DNA of 64,000 bases from Flavobacterium sp. TR2 (GTDB lineage: Bacteria > Bacteroidota > Bacteroidia > Flavobacteriales > Flavobacteriaceae). Both the position numbers and the translations under genes were made by a program. This document shows, piece after piece, positions 8,906 through 17,889 of the stretch; the stretch's first letter is position 1, and every line of letters begins with the position of its first letter. The DNA lies in the NCBI RefSeq assembly GCF_025252405.1, contig NZ_CP104307.1, forward strand, positions 4,712,001 through 4,776,000, given 5' to 3'. The notes under the pieces were generated by a model. That model saw only the letters and a program-made list of their open reading frames with translations, searched no databases and was not told the DNA's origin.

Positions 8906-9961
8906 TTACTCTTGAAGGGTGGGTTTGCGTAGCAATTTTCCGTTTTCGTTCTCTTTGAATTTTGAGACAAAAACAATTTCTTTTGGCTTTTCGTATTTCC
9001 CCAGAACATCAAAGAAATCAGGAGCAAATTCTTGTTTTTCTCCTTCGATGACTAAAACTAATTTTTCTCCTAAAGTAGTATCTGGAAGTCCCGTGACAAA
9101 AAATCTGTTGGCAATCTTTCCGATCAATTTAGCTTCTATCTGTTCTGGAATCAGCTTCACTCCTCCACTATTGATTACATTATCAATTCTTCCTAAAAAT
9201 TTAAACTGCTGTTCATTCAGCAATTCTACCAAATCATTCGTAACAATTGGTTCGTCTGAGATTGTTGCCACATGAATTACCAGACAGCTGCGATCGTCTT
9301 GAGAAATTTTCACATTCGGCAGAATCGAAAAAACAGAATCGCCCAAACGTTTCGCTGCGATATGCGTGATCGTTTCGGTCATTCCATATGTTTCATAGAT
9401 TTCTGTTTTTAGAGGCAGAAGTTTTTCTTCAAGAGCCGAATCTAATTTTGCACCGCCAATAATAAGTTTGCGCACTTTAGAAAGCCCTTTTATAGAATTT
9501 TGAACTTGAAGCGGCACCATTGCTACAAAATCGTAGGTAGTCGTATTTAACTCCAGCGGATGCAGGCTTGGCGAAACGACATCCAATTCTAATCCTAAAA
9601 TCAAACTCCTTACCAGCATCATTTTTCCCGCAATAAACTGCGTTGGCAGACATAATAAAGCCTTATCGCCAGGTTTCAAATCAAAAAAATCACCCGTTGC
9701 TAATGCCGACTGAATCATAGCCTGCTTTTTGAGCCTGACTAATTTTGGAAGACCTGTTGTGCCAGAAGTGGTCATTTCTATAAAATCTTTTTTATCAAAC
9801 CAATCCAAGAAGAATTCTCCAATTGACTGTTCGTAGGCATCGCCTTCTTTTATGTAACTATAAGCGACACGGCACAAATCTTTTGCATTTAGATGATAGC
9901 CATTTAATTTAAAATAATTATGAACGTTATTTTGAGTTAAGTTTTGCATATTCTTAAGCAT
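8906..9961 (-). CDS. AMP-binding (MenE-like) acyl-CoA ligase
   Basis: 351 residues, short for the ANL superfamily but close to the compact o-succinylbenzoate-CoA ligase-like form of Flavobacteria. The P-loop motif is TTSGTTGLPKLVRL, the A5 motif is YETYGMTETITHIA, the hinge/A8 motif is LGRIDNVINSGGVKLIPEQIE, and a conserved C-terminal lysine sits in ENGKLLRKPT. It would activate a carboxylic acid through an acyl-AMP. A menaquinone step is plausible, but no other men gene lies in the window. The ATG used at 9961 overlaps the end of the upstream membrane protease gene by 8 bp; an alternative ATG at 9949 lies just after that stop. Either way the two genes look translationally coupled. Confidence 0.8.
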   Translation of the reverse strand: MLKNMQNLTQNNVHNYFKLNGYHLNAKDLCRVAYSYIKEGDAYEQSIGEFFLDWFDKKDFIEMTTSGTTGLPKLVRLKKQAMIQSALATGDFFDLKPGDKALLCLPTQFIAGKMMLVRSLILGLELDVVSPSLHPLELNTTTYDFVAMVPLQVQNSIKGLSKVRKLIIGGAKLDSALEEKLLPLKTEIYETYGMTETITHIAAKRLGDSVFSILPNVKISQDDRSCLVIHVATISDEPIVTNDLVELLNEQQFKFLGRIDNVINSGGVKLIPEQIEAKLIGKIANRFFVTGLPDTTLGEKLVLVIEGEKQEFAPDFFDVLGKYEKPKEIVFVSKFKENENGKLLRKPTLQE

Positions 9962-10886
9962 TTAATTTGACATTACTAATTTTTCCTGTTAGCCTTTCCT
10001 TCCAATTTGTCCAACCGTATTTTTTACTAAAAATAAACAACAGAATAGGATAAATAACAACAACAGGCAGAATTACATCTATACCTGCTGACGGTTCTGA
10101 AAGGTCTTTAAATATTGAATTTGTTTGAAAAACGGTCCAATCTGAAGTCACCAATAAAGCTCCAACAAGATTGTTTGCGGCATGAAAACCGAGTGCCAAT
10201 TCCATTCCTTCATCCATCAAAGTGACAATCCCTAAAAACAATCCCGTTCCGATATAATAAACCATTATGATATTCCCCATTTTGCCAACTTCAGGATTTG
10301 TCCAATGCATCGAGCCAAATATAAGAGAAGTCATCAGCAGCGGAAACCATCTGTTTTGAGCTAAATTGGCAAATCCCTGCATGAGATAACCTCTAAAGAC
10401 ATATTCTTCAGTAGTAGTCTGAATTGGAATCAATACACTTCCTAAAACTGCCAATATCAAGAAAGGAATTAATTTAAACTGAAACACAAATTGTTCGGGC
10501 GCCTTTAGATACACAAACAAAAAGCTGAGGAACGAGAAAAAAGACCACAAAAAGAAAGAAAACCAGATTCTTTTCCAGTCTACTTTAGGCCTTGAAGTTG
10601 TAACGGACAATATAGTTTGATGATGAATATATTTTACAACAAAATAAATTCCTGCAAAAGCAAAAACAAATGAAATCATTATCAAAAAAAGAGTGGTATT
10701 CGATTCAAACATTTTCATTATCCCTTCATTTGTTGTCGGAAAAGCAATATGATCGGTAAATGTTTTATAAAATACAGCTAGGGTAATTGGAATTTGGCCT
10801 ATAAAAGATGCTGAAATAATAAAGACTGATCCTAAAAGATATTTCCAAAATTTATTTTCGGGTTTAATCCCTTGTTCTAAAAACAT
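9954..10886 (-). CDS. CPBP-family intramembrane metalloprotease (CAAX/Abi type)
   Basis: 310 residues with about eight hydrophobic helices. The three family motifs are visible: TTEEYVFRGYLMQG (EExxxR), FGSMHWTNP (FxxxH) and GFHAANN (HxxxN), which together form the metal site of Rce1/CPBP proteases. It should be an inner-membrane protein. Bacterial members take part in peptide maturation, immunity to bacteriocins or unknown roles; no bacteriocin gene is next to it. It is the first gene of a two-gene minus-strand operon with the MenE-like ligase, whose start overlaps its stop. Confidence 0.85.
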   Translation of the reverse strand: MFLEQGIKPENKFWKYLLGSVFIISASFIGQIPITLAVFYKTFTDHIAFPTTNEGIMKMFESNTTLFLIMISFVFAFAGIYFVVKYIHHQTILSVTTSRPKVDWKRIWFSFFLWSFFSFLSFLFVYLKAPEQFVFQFKLIPFLILAVLGSVLIPIQTTTEEYVFRGYLMQGFANLAQNRWFPLLMTSLIFGSMHWTNPEVGKMGNIIMVYYIGTGLFLGIVTLMDEGMELALGFHAANNLVGALLVTSDWTVFQTNSIFKDLSEPSAGIDVILPVVVIYPILLFIFSKKYGWTNWKERLTGKISNVKLNA

Positions 10887-11001
10887 AAATTTAAAATTTT
10901 AAAAAATGAGAATTCAAATTCGGTAAGTAAATCTTACTTTTGGCATTGCTAAAATACCCCTTTTTTATTTTACGAATATTTGAACATTTAAAAATAACAA
11001 A

Positions 11002-11346
11002 ATGATACAAATTTACCACAATCCGAGATGCGGAAAATCAAGAAATTGCCTTGCTTTTATTGAACAATCGAACCAAGATTTTGAAATCATACCTTACTTA
11101 ACCGAAACTCCTACTTTTGAAGAGTTAAAAACATTATTAGGCCAATTAAATCTTGAGCCGATACAGCTGATTAGAACCAAAGAAAAAATCTGGATTGAAA
11201 ACTTTAAAGGCAAGACTTTGACTGATGAAGAAATCATAACTGCAATGGTAGAAAATCCTATTTTAATTGAACGCCCGATTGTGGTAAAAGACGGAAAAGC
11301 CATAATTGGCCGAGATCCAGAATTGGTAGCTTCTTTTTTAGATTGA
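11002..11346 (+). CDS. ArsC/Spx-family arsenate reductase-like protein
   Basis: 114 residues, thioredoxin-fold ArsC family. The N-terminus is MIQIYHNPRCGKSRNC, with Cys10 in the catalytic position and a second Cys16 (CX5C). The C-terminal RPIVVKDGKAIIGR segment carries the family arginine and Gly-Arg signature. It would reduce arsenate with glutaredoxin or glutathione-like thiols, but no arsenic operon (arsR, acr3) is nearby, so a general redox role is equally possible. A TACTTTTG box lies at 10935-10942. It stands alone, on the opposite strand from the membrane protease gene upstream. Confidence 0.85.
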   Translation: MIQIYHNPRCGKSRNCLAFIEQSNQDFEIIPYLTETPTFEELKTLLGQLNLEPIQLIRTKEKIWIENFKGKTLTDEEIITAMVENPILIERPIVVKDGKAIIGRDPELVASFLD

Positions 11347-11372
11347 TTCTAAAATATACTGTTAACATTTTT

Positions 11373-11408
11373 TTGTGATTTTTAGCTTTAAACCAAAAAC
11401 TACATTTG
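11373..11408 (+). promoter_or_regulatory. Candidate promoter of the TonB receptor gene
   Basis: TACATTTG at 11401-11408 matches the -7 box; a TTG at 11373-11375 lies 25 nt upstream, slightly wider than usual. The box contains the TTG at 11406 that could be misread as a start codon, which supports the ATG at 11439 instead. Confidence 0.5.
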
Positions 11409-11438
11409 CGGTCTAAAGAGAAAAAGAAAACCAGAAAA

Positions 11439-13943
11439 ATGAAAAAAATCAAATTTGCTGTATTGCTTGTATTCTTGTTTACAAGTTTTTACAATTACTC
11501 TCAACAAGGTCCGGGAGGCAGACCCAAAGTAAAAGTCACCGGAAAAGTTTTCGAGAAAGTAAGCAAACAACCATTAGAGTATGCTACAATTTCGCTTACT
11601 GCCCCAAATGACACCAAAGTTGTCGCTGGCGGTATTACAAATCCAAAAGGAGAATTTGAAGTTGCAGTTGCACCTGGAACTTACGACATAAAAGTGGAGT
11701 TTATTTCGTTCAAATCGACTGAAATTAAACAAAAAAGCATTCAAGGCGACACCAATTTGGGCGTTGTAAACTTATCAGAAGATGCTGCGCAACTTAATGA
11801 AGTGGTAGTTCGCGCTGAAAAATCAACTGTAGAAATTAAACTCGACAAGAAAGTTTACAATGTTGGCCAAGATATGATTGTAAAAGGCGGAAGCGTTAGT
11901 GATGTTTTAGACAACGTTCCTTCTGTTTCTGTTGATACTGAAGGAAATGTAAGTTTGAGAGGAAGCGACAACATCCGCATTTTAATTGACGGAAGACCTT
12001 CTCAAGCCATAAATATAGCAGAAGCATTAAGACAGCTTCCAGCAGATGCAATTGACAAAGTAGAAGTAATTACAAATCCATCAGCGCGTTACGATGCTGA
12101 AGGAGGTTCAGGAATCATCAATATTATCCTTAAAAAAGGTAAAAATCAAGGCTTTAACGGAACTTTTATTGCTTCAACAGGTTTACCAGAAACGTACGGC
12201 TTAAGTGCCAATGTGAACTATAAAACCGAGAAGCTAAACTATTTTACAACTGCTGGCTACAACTACAGAACCACAGAAGGAGCTGGTAAGACAAATTCTG
12301 AATATTTAAATCCAGATAAAACAACAAAAAATTTCTTAGATGAAGATCGTGATACAAAACGTATCAGAAACGGTTTTAATGGAAGAGCTGGTGTAGAATG
12401 GACAATAACGCCATCTACATTCTGGACAAATGCCATCAACTACCAAAAAAATACTGGTGACGACAGGGATTTGATCAATTACTATAATTATGATGCCAAT
12501 CGTGTTTATACTGGAACATCATACCGTTTAAACGATGCAGATACTGGAAGTGAAAACTTTGAGTATACTTCAAACTTAATCAAAAATTTCAACGATAAAG
12601 GACATAAACTTACTGCAGATCTTTCTATTTCAAGAAATACAGATGACAGTTTTAGCACCATTACAGCTTCACCAAATTTCAATAATACACTAAACGACCA
12701 AATACAAAAACAAGTATTATTTCAAGCAGATTATGTTCTTCCATTAGGAAAAGGAGGTCAGTTTGAAGCAGGATATAAAGGAAGCTTCGGAGATTTGAAT
12801 AATGAATACTATGTTGCTACATTAGTAGATGGTGTTTCTATAAAAAACCCTAATTTATCTAATACTTTAGAATACAAAGAAAATATCAACGCGCTTTACA
12901 CGCAATATGGCTTCAAAGTAAATAAATTCTCTTATTTATTTGGCTTAAGATGGGAAGACACAGATATTCATGTTAACTTATTAGACAACAGCGTTTTCAA
13001 CACTAAAAAATACAACAACTTGTTTCCAAGTGCTTTTGTTAGTTACGAAATCTCAGATCAAAGCAACTTCTCTGCAAGCTACAGCAAACGTTTGTCTAGA
13101 CCAAGAGGTCGTTTCATGAACCCTGCGGTAAACTATGCCAGCAATGTTAATATTTTTCAAGGAAACCCAGATTTAGATCCTTCTTTAACAGACAAATACG
13201 ACATTGGATACATCAAAAAATGGGACAAAGTAACATTCAATACATCTGCCTATTTTGAAGACACAAAAGATGTTTTCAGTTTTGTAAGATCTCCTACAGG
13301 AGATGTTGTAACTCCTGACGGCGAAGTGGTAACTCCTGCGCCTGGCGAGACTGTTGAAGGTACGCCAATAATCAAAAGCCAGCCTATCAACTTAGGAAAA
13401 GAGCAAAAATTTGGTTTTGAATTTACATTCAATTACACTCCATACAAATGGTGGAAATTAAACAGCAACTTCAACTTTTTCAACGTAAAAACAACTGGAG
13501 AACACAGCTACACAGATACGCGTGGAAATGTTATTGTTCAAAATTTAGATAATCAAGCTAATTCTTGGTTCGCAAGAGTAAACTCTAAAGTTACCCTTCC
13601 GTACAAAATTGACTGGCAATTGACGGCAATGTACAACGGAGAGCAAAAAACAGCTCAAGGTAAAAACTTAGGCCAATTTGGAATGAATACTGCTTTCAGT
13701 AAAGACGTCATGAAGGACAAGGCAACCATTGCTTTTAACATTAGCGACGTATTTAATTCAAGAAAAATGAGATCTTACACCTATTTAGATGATGTAAATT
13801 CATATAGCGAATTCCAATTCCGTAAACGCCAATTCAATTTATCATTCACTTACCGTTTCAATAAACCCAAAAGCGAAAGAGACAAAAATGCACAGCCAAG
13901 AAATGACGGCGGCGGAGAAGGCGGCGGAGATTTTCCTGGATAA
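11439..13943 (+). CDS. TonB-dependent receptor, outer-membrane beta-barrel family
   Basis: 834 residues from ATG 11439, which opens a signal peptide (MKKIKFAVLLVFLFTSFYNY). A CarboxypepD_reg-like domain (about 25-110: VKVTGKVFEKVSKQPLEYAT) precedes a plug domain (LNEVVVRAEKSTVEIKLDKK, then GSDNIRILIDGRPSQ and IEVITNPSARYDAEGGSGI). A long barrel of the OMP_b-brl_3 type follows. The last 20 residues are Gly/Asp/Arg-rich instead of ending in an aromatic residue, which is unusual for a barrel C-terminus. It acts in the outer membrane; the substrate is unknown and no SusD partner is adjacent. A promoter box lies at 11401-11408. Confidence 0.85.
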   Translation: MKKIKFAVLLVFLFTSFYNYSQQGPGGRPKVKVTGKVFEKVSKQPLEYATISLTAPNDTKVVAGGITNPKGEFEVAVAPGTYDIKVEFISFKSTEIKQKSIQGDTNLGVVNLSEDAAQLNEVVVRAEKSTVEIKLDKKVYNVGQDMIVKGGSVSDVLDNVPSVSVDTEGNVSLRGSDNIRILIDGRPSQAINIAEALRQLPADAIDKVEVITNPSARYDAEGGSGIINIILKKGKNQGFNGTFIASTGLPETYGLSANVNYKTEKLNYFTTAGYNYRTTEGAGKTNSEYLNPDKTTKNFLDEDRDTKRIRNGFNGRAGVEWTITPSTFWTNAINYQKNTGDDRDLINYYNYDANRVYTGTSYRLNDADTGSENFEYTSNLIKNFNDKGHKLTADLSISRNTDDSFSTITASPNFNNTLNDQIQKQVLFQADYVLPLGKGGQFEAGYKGSFGDLNNEYYVATLVDGVSIKNPNLSNTLEYKENINALYTQYGFKVNKFSYLFGLRWEDTDIHVNLLDNSVFNTKKYNNLFPSAFVSYEISDQSNFSASYSKRLSRPRGRFMNPAVNYASNVNIFQGNPDLDPSLTDKYDIGYIKKWDKVTFNTSAYFEDTKDVFSFVRSPTGDVVTPDGEVVTPAPGETVEGTPIIKSQPINLGKEQKFGFEFTFNYTPYKWWKLNSNFNFFNVKTTGEHSYTDTRGNVIVQNLDNQANSWFARVNSKVTLPYKIDWQLTAMYNGEQKTAQGKNLGQFGMNTAFSKDVMKDKATIAFNISDVFNSRKMRSYTYLDDVNSYSEFQFRKRQFNLSFTYRFNKPKSERDKNAQPRNDGGGEGGGDFPG

Positions 13944-14005
13944 ACTTGTTTAAATTCCAATATCAAAAATTCCAAATTCCAATTCTTTTTGGAAAACTCA
14001 ATATT

Positions 14006-14050
14006 AAAATTCCAAATTCCAACTTTACAATTGGGATTTGGAATTTTTCT
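14006..14050 (+). terminator. Terminator after the TonB receptor gene
   Basis: AAAATTCCAAATTCCAA and TTGGGATTTGGAATTTTT form a 17-bp stem with one G-U pair and a short loop, followed by T-rich sequence. Related ATTCCAA words recur just upstream and downstream. Confidence 0.7.
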
Positions 14051-14074
14051 TTTTAAGCCTATTCTTAATTATCC

Positions 14075-14107
14075 AACTTTGTCCAAGTTTAAAACTTTGA
14101 CAAAGTT
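14075..14107. repeat. Intergenic palindrome, copy 2 (AACTTTGTCAAAGTT type)
   Basis: Near-identical to 8817-8849, including the flanking TCC on the left and CTAAAC on the right. Both copies lie downstream of a plus-strand gene, just after its terminator. Confidence 0.65.
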
Positions 14108-14150
14108 CTAAACGCAAATTATATTAAATTGAATTTCTCATTTTATAATT

Positions 14151-14183
14151 AAACCCAACAGGTTTTAAAAACCTGTTGGGTTT
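14151..14183. repeat. Dispersed palindromic repeat, copy 1 (AACAGGTTTTTAAACCTGTT family)
   Basis: 33 bp: AAACCCAACAGG, then TTTTAAAAA, then CCTGTTGGGTTT. Other copies are at 39936-39968 and 56701-56727. This copy has C and G where the second has T and A, a paired change that keeps the hairpin. Confidence 0.75.
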
Positions 14184-14250
14184 AAATACGATCCAATTTG
14201 GAATTTGGAATTTCAAATATTGGAATTTCCTTTTTTTTGGCACAAAAAAA

Positions 14251-14277
14251 AAAGAACCTTTTGGGTTCTTTTTTTAT
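14251..14277. terminator. Bidirectional terminator, mainly for the small minus-strand gene
   Basis: Stem AAAGAACC / GGTTCTTT (14251-14258, 14264-14271) with A-rich left and T-rich right flanks, so it works in both directions. On the minus strand it follows the 57-residue gene ending at 14293. Confidence 0.8.
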
Positions 14278-14292
14278 GACATCAATCTAAAA

Positions 14293-14466
14293 TTAAATAG
14301 ATTGTTCTTCTTGTCTTTTTCTGGCTCTCTTTTCTTTAATCATTTCCCAGCTAGCACCCGTAACCCAGTAAGATACGAAACCAACTAAGAAAAACATTAA
14401 CCAAAACCCTATAGTAAGTATGGTTAAGAAAAGTAAAAAGCCTAAGTACTGTGAAAATTCAAACAT
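14293..14466 (-). CDS. Small membrane protein of 57 residues
   Basis: Reads MFEFSQYLGFLLFLTILTIG and continues with a second hydrophobic stretch to about residue 34. It then has a short Trp/Tyr region and ends in a strongly charged tail (EMIKEKRARKRQEEQSI). It looks like a one- or two-helix inner-membrane protein with a cytoplasmic basic tail. Support for it being real: a textbook Flavobacterium promoter 28 nt upstream (14494-14524), a bidirectional terminator 16 nt after the stop, and a sensible membrane/charge pattern. It falls below the usual 60-residue cut-off and is easily missed. I do not recognise a named family. Confidence 0.75.
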   Translation of the reverse strand: MFEFSQYLGFLLFLTILTIGFWLMFFLVGFVSYWVTGASWEMIKEKRARKRQEEQSI

Positions 14467-14493
14467 GTTTTCCGGAATTTTTGAATGTTACGA

Positions 14494-14524
14494 CAAATGT
14501 AGGGTATATATTTTTTCTCAGCAA
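14494..14524 (-). promoter_or_regulatory. Promoter of the 57-residue membrane protein
   Basis: On the minus strand, TTG (14524-14522), 20 nt, TACATTTG (14501-14494): a full match to the Flavobacterium consensus. Confidence 0.75.
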
Positions 14525-14615
14525 TAAAATCTAAATCAATTTTCGTTAAATAACATTTATCCGTATATTTATACTCATTTTAAATAAGCTTTTTTAACCG
14601 TTTTTTATTCCACTG

Positions 14616-14790
14616 TCCAAAAAAGAATAATAGGAGTGTTTTCAGGAGCTGTTTCCCGCTATCCGTTACAATCTTTTGCTTTTTAAAGAAAAAAGCAAAA
14701 GGATTTTCACTACTATCGGGGCTAGGGCATCTGTATTCAAAAGAAATCTTAATCTTAAAAATAAAAAATCCGTTTCAGTCCGCGGCTTTA
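14616..14790. repeat. Non-coding region with a strong hairpin, probable Flavobacterium intergenic repeat
   Basis: The stretch before fumC has no credible gene. It contains a 12-bp perfect stem CTTTTGCTTTTT / AAAAAGCAAAAG (14673-14684, 14690-14701) within GC-richer flanks such as GGAGCTGTTTCCCGCTATCC and TATCGGGGCTAGGGC. Its composition differs from the surrounding AT-rich spacer, and it resembles recurring intergenic elements of this genus. That last point is from memory and unverified. Confidence 0.4.
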
Positions 14791-14874
14791 CGAAGTAAAT
14801 CAACGTTATCCGTGTTCTATTTAACATCATAACAACATATCACATTTTACAAATAACATTTTACATCCCACATA

Positions 14875-16260
14875 ATGAAATACAGAATAGAAAAAGACAC
14901 TATGGGCGAAGTTCAAGTCCCAGCCGATAAATATTGGGGCGCACAAACAGAACGCTCTAGAAATAATTTTAAAATTGGACCCGCAGCATCAATGCCAAAA
15001 GAAATCATAGAAGGTTTTGCCTATCTAAAAAAAGCAGCCGCTTATGCCAATTATGATTTAGGCGTTTTACCAATCGAAAAACGAGATGCGATCGCTGCAG
15101 TCTGCGACGAAATTCTTGAAGGAAAACTAGACGATCAGTTTCCTCTCGTAATCTGGCAGACTGGTTCTGGAACGCAAAGCAACATGAATGTAAACGAAGT
15201 AATTGCCAACCGCGCACAGGTTCTCAAAGGCTTCGAAATTGGTGAAGGCGAGCAATTCATAAAAGCCAATGACGATGTCAATAAATCGCAATCTTCAAAC
15301 GATACTTTCCCAACCGGAATGCACATTGCAGCTTATAAAATGGTCGTAGAAACTACTATTCCCGGAGTAGAAAAACTTCATGCTACTTTAGCTAAAAAAG
15401 CAGCAGAATATAAAGACGTTGTCAAAATCGGGCGCACACACTTAATGGATGCAACGCCATTAACACTTGGCCAAGAAATTTCTGGCTACGCAGCTCAATT
15501 GGCATTTGGTTTAAAAGCATTAAAAAACACCTTAGCCCATTTATCAGAAATTGCACTAGGAGGAACAGCGGTCGGAACTGGACTAAATACCCCGAAAGGA
15601 TACGACGTAAAAGTTGCAGAATATATTGCCAAATTCACAAAACATCCTTTTGTGACCGCAGAAAACAAGTTTGAAGCGCTGGCCGCACACGATGCAATTG
15701 TCGAAACTCACGGAGCTTTAAAACAACTGGCTGTTTCATTAAACAAAATTGCCAACGATGTGAGAATGCTAGCTTCTGGTCCGCGTTCTGGAATTGGTGA
15801 AATCCATATTCCTGAAAATGAACCGGGGTCTTCTATCATGCCAGGAAAAGTAAATCCGACCCAATGCGAAGCCTTAACAATGGTTTGCGCACAAGTTATC
15901 GGAAATGATATGGCAATTGCTGTTGGCGGTATGCAAGGCCATTACGAATTGAATGTTTTCAAACCTGTTATGGCTGCCAACTTTTTACAATCGGCTCAAT
16001 TGTTAGGAGATGCCTGTGTTTCTTTTGACGAACATTGCGCTCAAGGAATCGAACCAAATCACAAACGCATCAAAGAATTAGTTGATAATTCGTTAATGCT
16101 CGTTACGGCGTTAAATACTAAAATTGGCTATTACAAAGCCGCAGAAATTGCCCAAACCGCTCACAAAAACGGAACTACTTTAAAAGCAGAAGCTGTTCGT
16201 CTCGGTTATGTAACCCCAGAAGATTTTGATGCTTGGGTAAAGCCTGAAGATATGGTTTGA
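14875..16260 (+). CDS. fumC: Class II fumarate hydratase
   Basis: 461 residues, normal for FumC. The N-terminus has [19 protein letters not shown]. Further signatures are [20 protein letters not shown], the TGMHIAAYK region and the fumarase/aspartase motif [16 protein letters not shown] with the catalytic loop serine. It interconverts fumarate and L-malate in the TCA cycle, as an iron-independent cytoplasmic tetramer. It is preceded by a 400-bp spacer holding a repeat and followed by a hairpin region; no TCA neighbours are present. Confidence 0.95.
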   Translation: MKYRIEKDTMGEVQVPADKYWGAQTERSRNNFKIGPAASMPKEIIEGFAYLKKAAAYANYDLGVLPIEKRDAIAAVCDEILEGKLDDQFPLVIWQTGSGTQSNMNVNEVIANRAQVLKGFEIGEGEQFIKANDDVNKSQSSNDTFPTGMHIAAYKMVVETTIPGVEKLHATLAKKAAEYKDVVKIGRTHLMDATPLTLGQEISGYAAQLAFGLKALKNTLAHLSEIALGGTAVGTGLNTPKGYDVKVAEYIAKFTKHPFVTAENKFEALAAHDAIVETHGALKQLAVSLNKIANDVRMLASGPRSGIGEIHIPENEPGSSIMPGKVNPTQCEALTMVCAQVIGNDMAIAVGGMQGHYELNVFKPVMAANFLQSAQLLGDACVSFDEHCAQGIEPNHKRIKELVDNSLMLVTALNTKIGYYKAAEIAQTAHKNGTTLKAEAVRLGYVTPEDFDAWVKPEDMV

Positions 16261-16329
16261 TTTAATTGTAAATTGTGAATGGTTAATTATTAATTATCTC
16301 CATTATGAAAAAAATGATCCGTTGCCAGA

Positions 16330-16380
16330 CTGAGCGAAGTCGAAGGGCTTCAGACGTAAGAAGACTTCGACTTCGCTCAG
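16330..16380. repeat. Long hairpin with CTGAGCGAAGTCGAAG arms
   Basis: Perfect 16-bp inverted arms, CTGAGCGAAGTCGAAG at 16330-16345 and its complement at 16365-16380, with a 19-nt loop. The GC content is well above the surroundings. It lies between convergent genes and next to a separate terminator. Confidence 0.7.
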
Positions 16381-16391
16381 GGCGACAAAAC

Positions 16392-16425
16392 AAAAGCCTG
16401 AAATATCAATTTCAGGCTTTTCAAT
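16392..16425. terminator. Bidirectional terminator between fumC and the dehydrogenase gene
   Basis: Perfect 13-bp stem AAAAGCCTGAAAT / ATTTCAGGCTTTT with the 4-nt loop ATCA. Confidence 0.85.
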
Positions 16426-16445
16426 TTATAATTCACAATTCACAA

Positions 16446-17648
16446 TTATTTCCCATCAACATAATCCTGCAAATAACTAAATCTTTCTGTCAATTTTCCA
16501 TTTTCAGTGATTTTGGCGCGTTTTAGTATTCCGTCTTTATCACCGTTGAAGAAAGCTGGAATAACGTGTTCCATAAATTGCTCACCAAAGCCTTCACTGG
16601 CATCTTTTGGAATTTCGCAAGGCAAATTATCAACTGCCATTACTGCAACCGCAGCTGGATGAAAGAAATCTACTTCGCGATCTTCTAACGGAAAATAACC
16701 ATATAAAGGTTCTTCTATTGTTGACGAACGCACCGTGCAGGCAATTGGCCCATTAACATCGCAAGAAATATCGGCTACAACTTTCAATTTGCAATCGCTT
16801 GCATTCAACATTTCTTTTGTTAAAATCATTGGTGCATTGCTTGCATAAAAATGTCCTGCAAAATAAATATCAGATACTTTTGTAAACCTTTCAAAATCGG
16901 ACTCGTACTCTTCTGGGTGATTTACAAAATCTACAAAATCTAACACCTGACCATCTTTCCTTCTATTGTACTCCAAAACATCAAGTTGCACATAAACAGC
17001 CTGAGCATATTTTTTAGTCAAATAATTATCAATCGTAATTTCTTTTACTTTTATAGCATCTAGAATTTCTTTTGCTCCACTCCCCACCTTTCCTGTTCCT
17101 GTAACAACAAATTTTAGAGCTGGCATGGTAATGCGTTTCAAATGCTTTATCAAATCTTCTTTTCCAGAAAGTGTTTCAGCTTTTGGAAGTTTGAACAATT
17201 CGAATTTAATTCCGAAAGCTCTAATGCCGTTATAAACCCCAACCATTCCGGCATATTTTCCGAAACCAATTAAACGGCGGTCATGCTCATCTACAATCGT
17301 TTCGTGATCATATAAATCAATATTTTTCTCCAAAATCGCTTGAAGCAATTTTCTATTATGAGGCTGTTTTTTAATTGTATGAGAAAAAAAGAAATAGGCC
17401 TTATTTGGAATCAAATTTTCTACAGGAACTTCTTTTACGCCAAATAAAACATTGCAATCAGAAACAGTATCTGCGACAGTAATTCCCATATTTTTATAAT
17501 CGTCATCAGAAAAAATTCTTATATCAGAACTTTCAACTTTTACAGATGCATCGTGATAAAGCTGTTTTAGCTTAGTCAATTCATTTGGAGAAAACACAAC
17601 TCTTTTATCTGGTGGGTTTTTTCTCTCTTTTATGATTCCAAATTTCAT
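16446..17648 (-). CDS. NAD(P)-dependent oxidoreductase, saccharopine / alanine dehydrogenase-like
   Basis: 400 residues. The N-terminal half is an AlaDh/PNT substrate domain (KFGIIKERKNPPDKRVVFSP, then FGVKEVPVENLIPNKAYFFF and FSHTIKKQPHNRKLL). The Rossmann part follows at about residues 175-300, with a glycine motif in VVTGTGKVGSGAKEILDAI. The FFSHTIKKQ segment resembles lysine-forming saccharopine dehydrogenases. Such proteins are common in Flavobacteria as NAD(P)-dependent oxidoreductase, and the substrate is untested. A TATATTTG box lies upstream on the minus strand (17709-17702). Convergent with fumC. Confidence 0.8.
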   Translation of the reverse strand: MKFGIIKERKNPPDKRVVFSPNELTKLKQLYHDASVKVESSDIRIFSDDDYKNMGITVADTVSDCNVLFGVKEVPVENLIPNKAYFFFSHTIKKQPHNRKLLQAILEKNIDLYDHETIVDEHDRRLIGFGKYAGMVGVYNGIRAFGIKFELFKLPKAETLSGKEDLIKHLKRITMPALKFVVTGTGKVGSGAKEILDAIKVKEITIDNYLTKKYAQAVYVQLDVLEYNRRKDGQVLDFVDFVNHPEEYESDFERFTKVSDIYFAGHFYASNAPMILTKEMLNASDCKLKVVADISCDVNGPIACTVRSSTIEEPLYGYFPLEDREVDFFHPAAVAVMAVDNLPCEIPKDASEGFGEQFMEHVIPAFFNGDKDGILKRAKITENGKLTERFSYLQDYVDGK

Positions 17649-17701
17649 TTAAACTGATTTTTTAATATTAAATAATATAACTTTTTAAAACATATTTGTT
17701 T

Positions 17702-17736
17702 CAAATATAACAAATTTAGTTAAAATTTTGTTTCAA
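17702..17736 (-). promoter_or_regulatory. Candidate promoter of the dehydrogenase gene
   Basis: Minus strand: TTG at 17736-17734 and TATATTTG at 17709-17702, separated by 24 nt, one more than the usual range. Confidence 0.45.
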
Positions 17737-17889
17737 AAATTCTATTTAGAATGTTTAAAAACCGTTAGAAGCTGAAAAACAATTATCTAAAATTTAGTTT
17801 TCTTAAAAATATGTTAAAAAACACAAATTTAAGCCTCAGAACCAAGAATACAACAAAATTGAATTCGATATATTTGTTTTTAAAGAACG

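Noticed and set aside
11406..11438. TTG start for the TonB receptor gene
   Set aside because: The TTG is part of the -7 promoter box TACATTTG; ATG 11439 begins a proper signal peptide.
16305..16526. Reading frame of 73 codons between fumC and the dehydrogenase gene
   Set aside because: It reads through a long hairpin, a terminator and the 3' end of the opposite gene; composition is unlike a protein.
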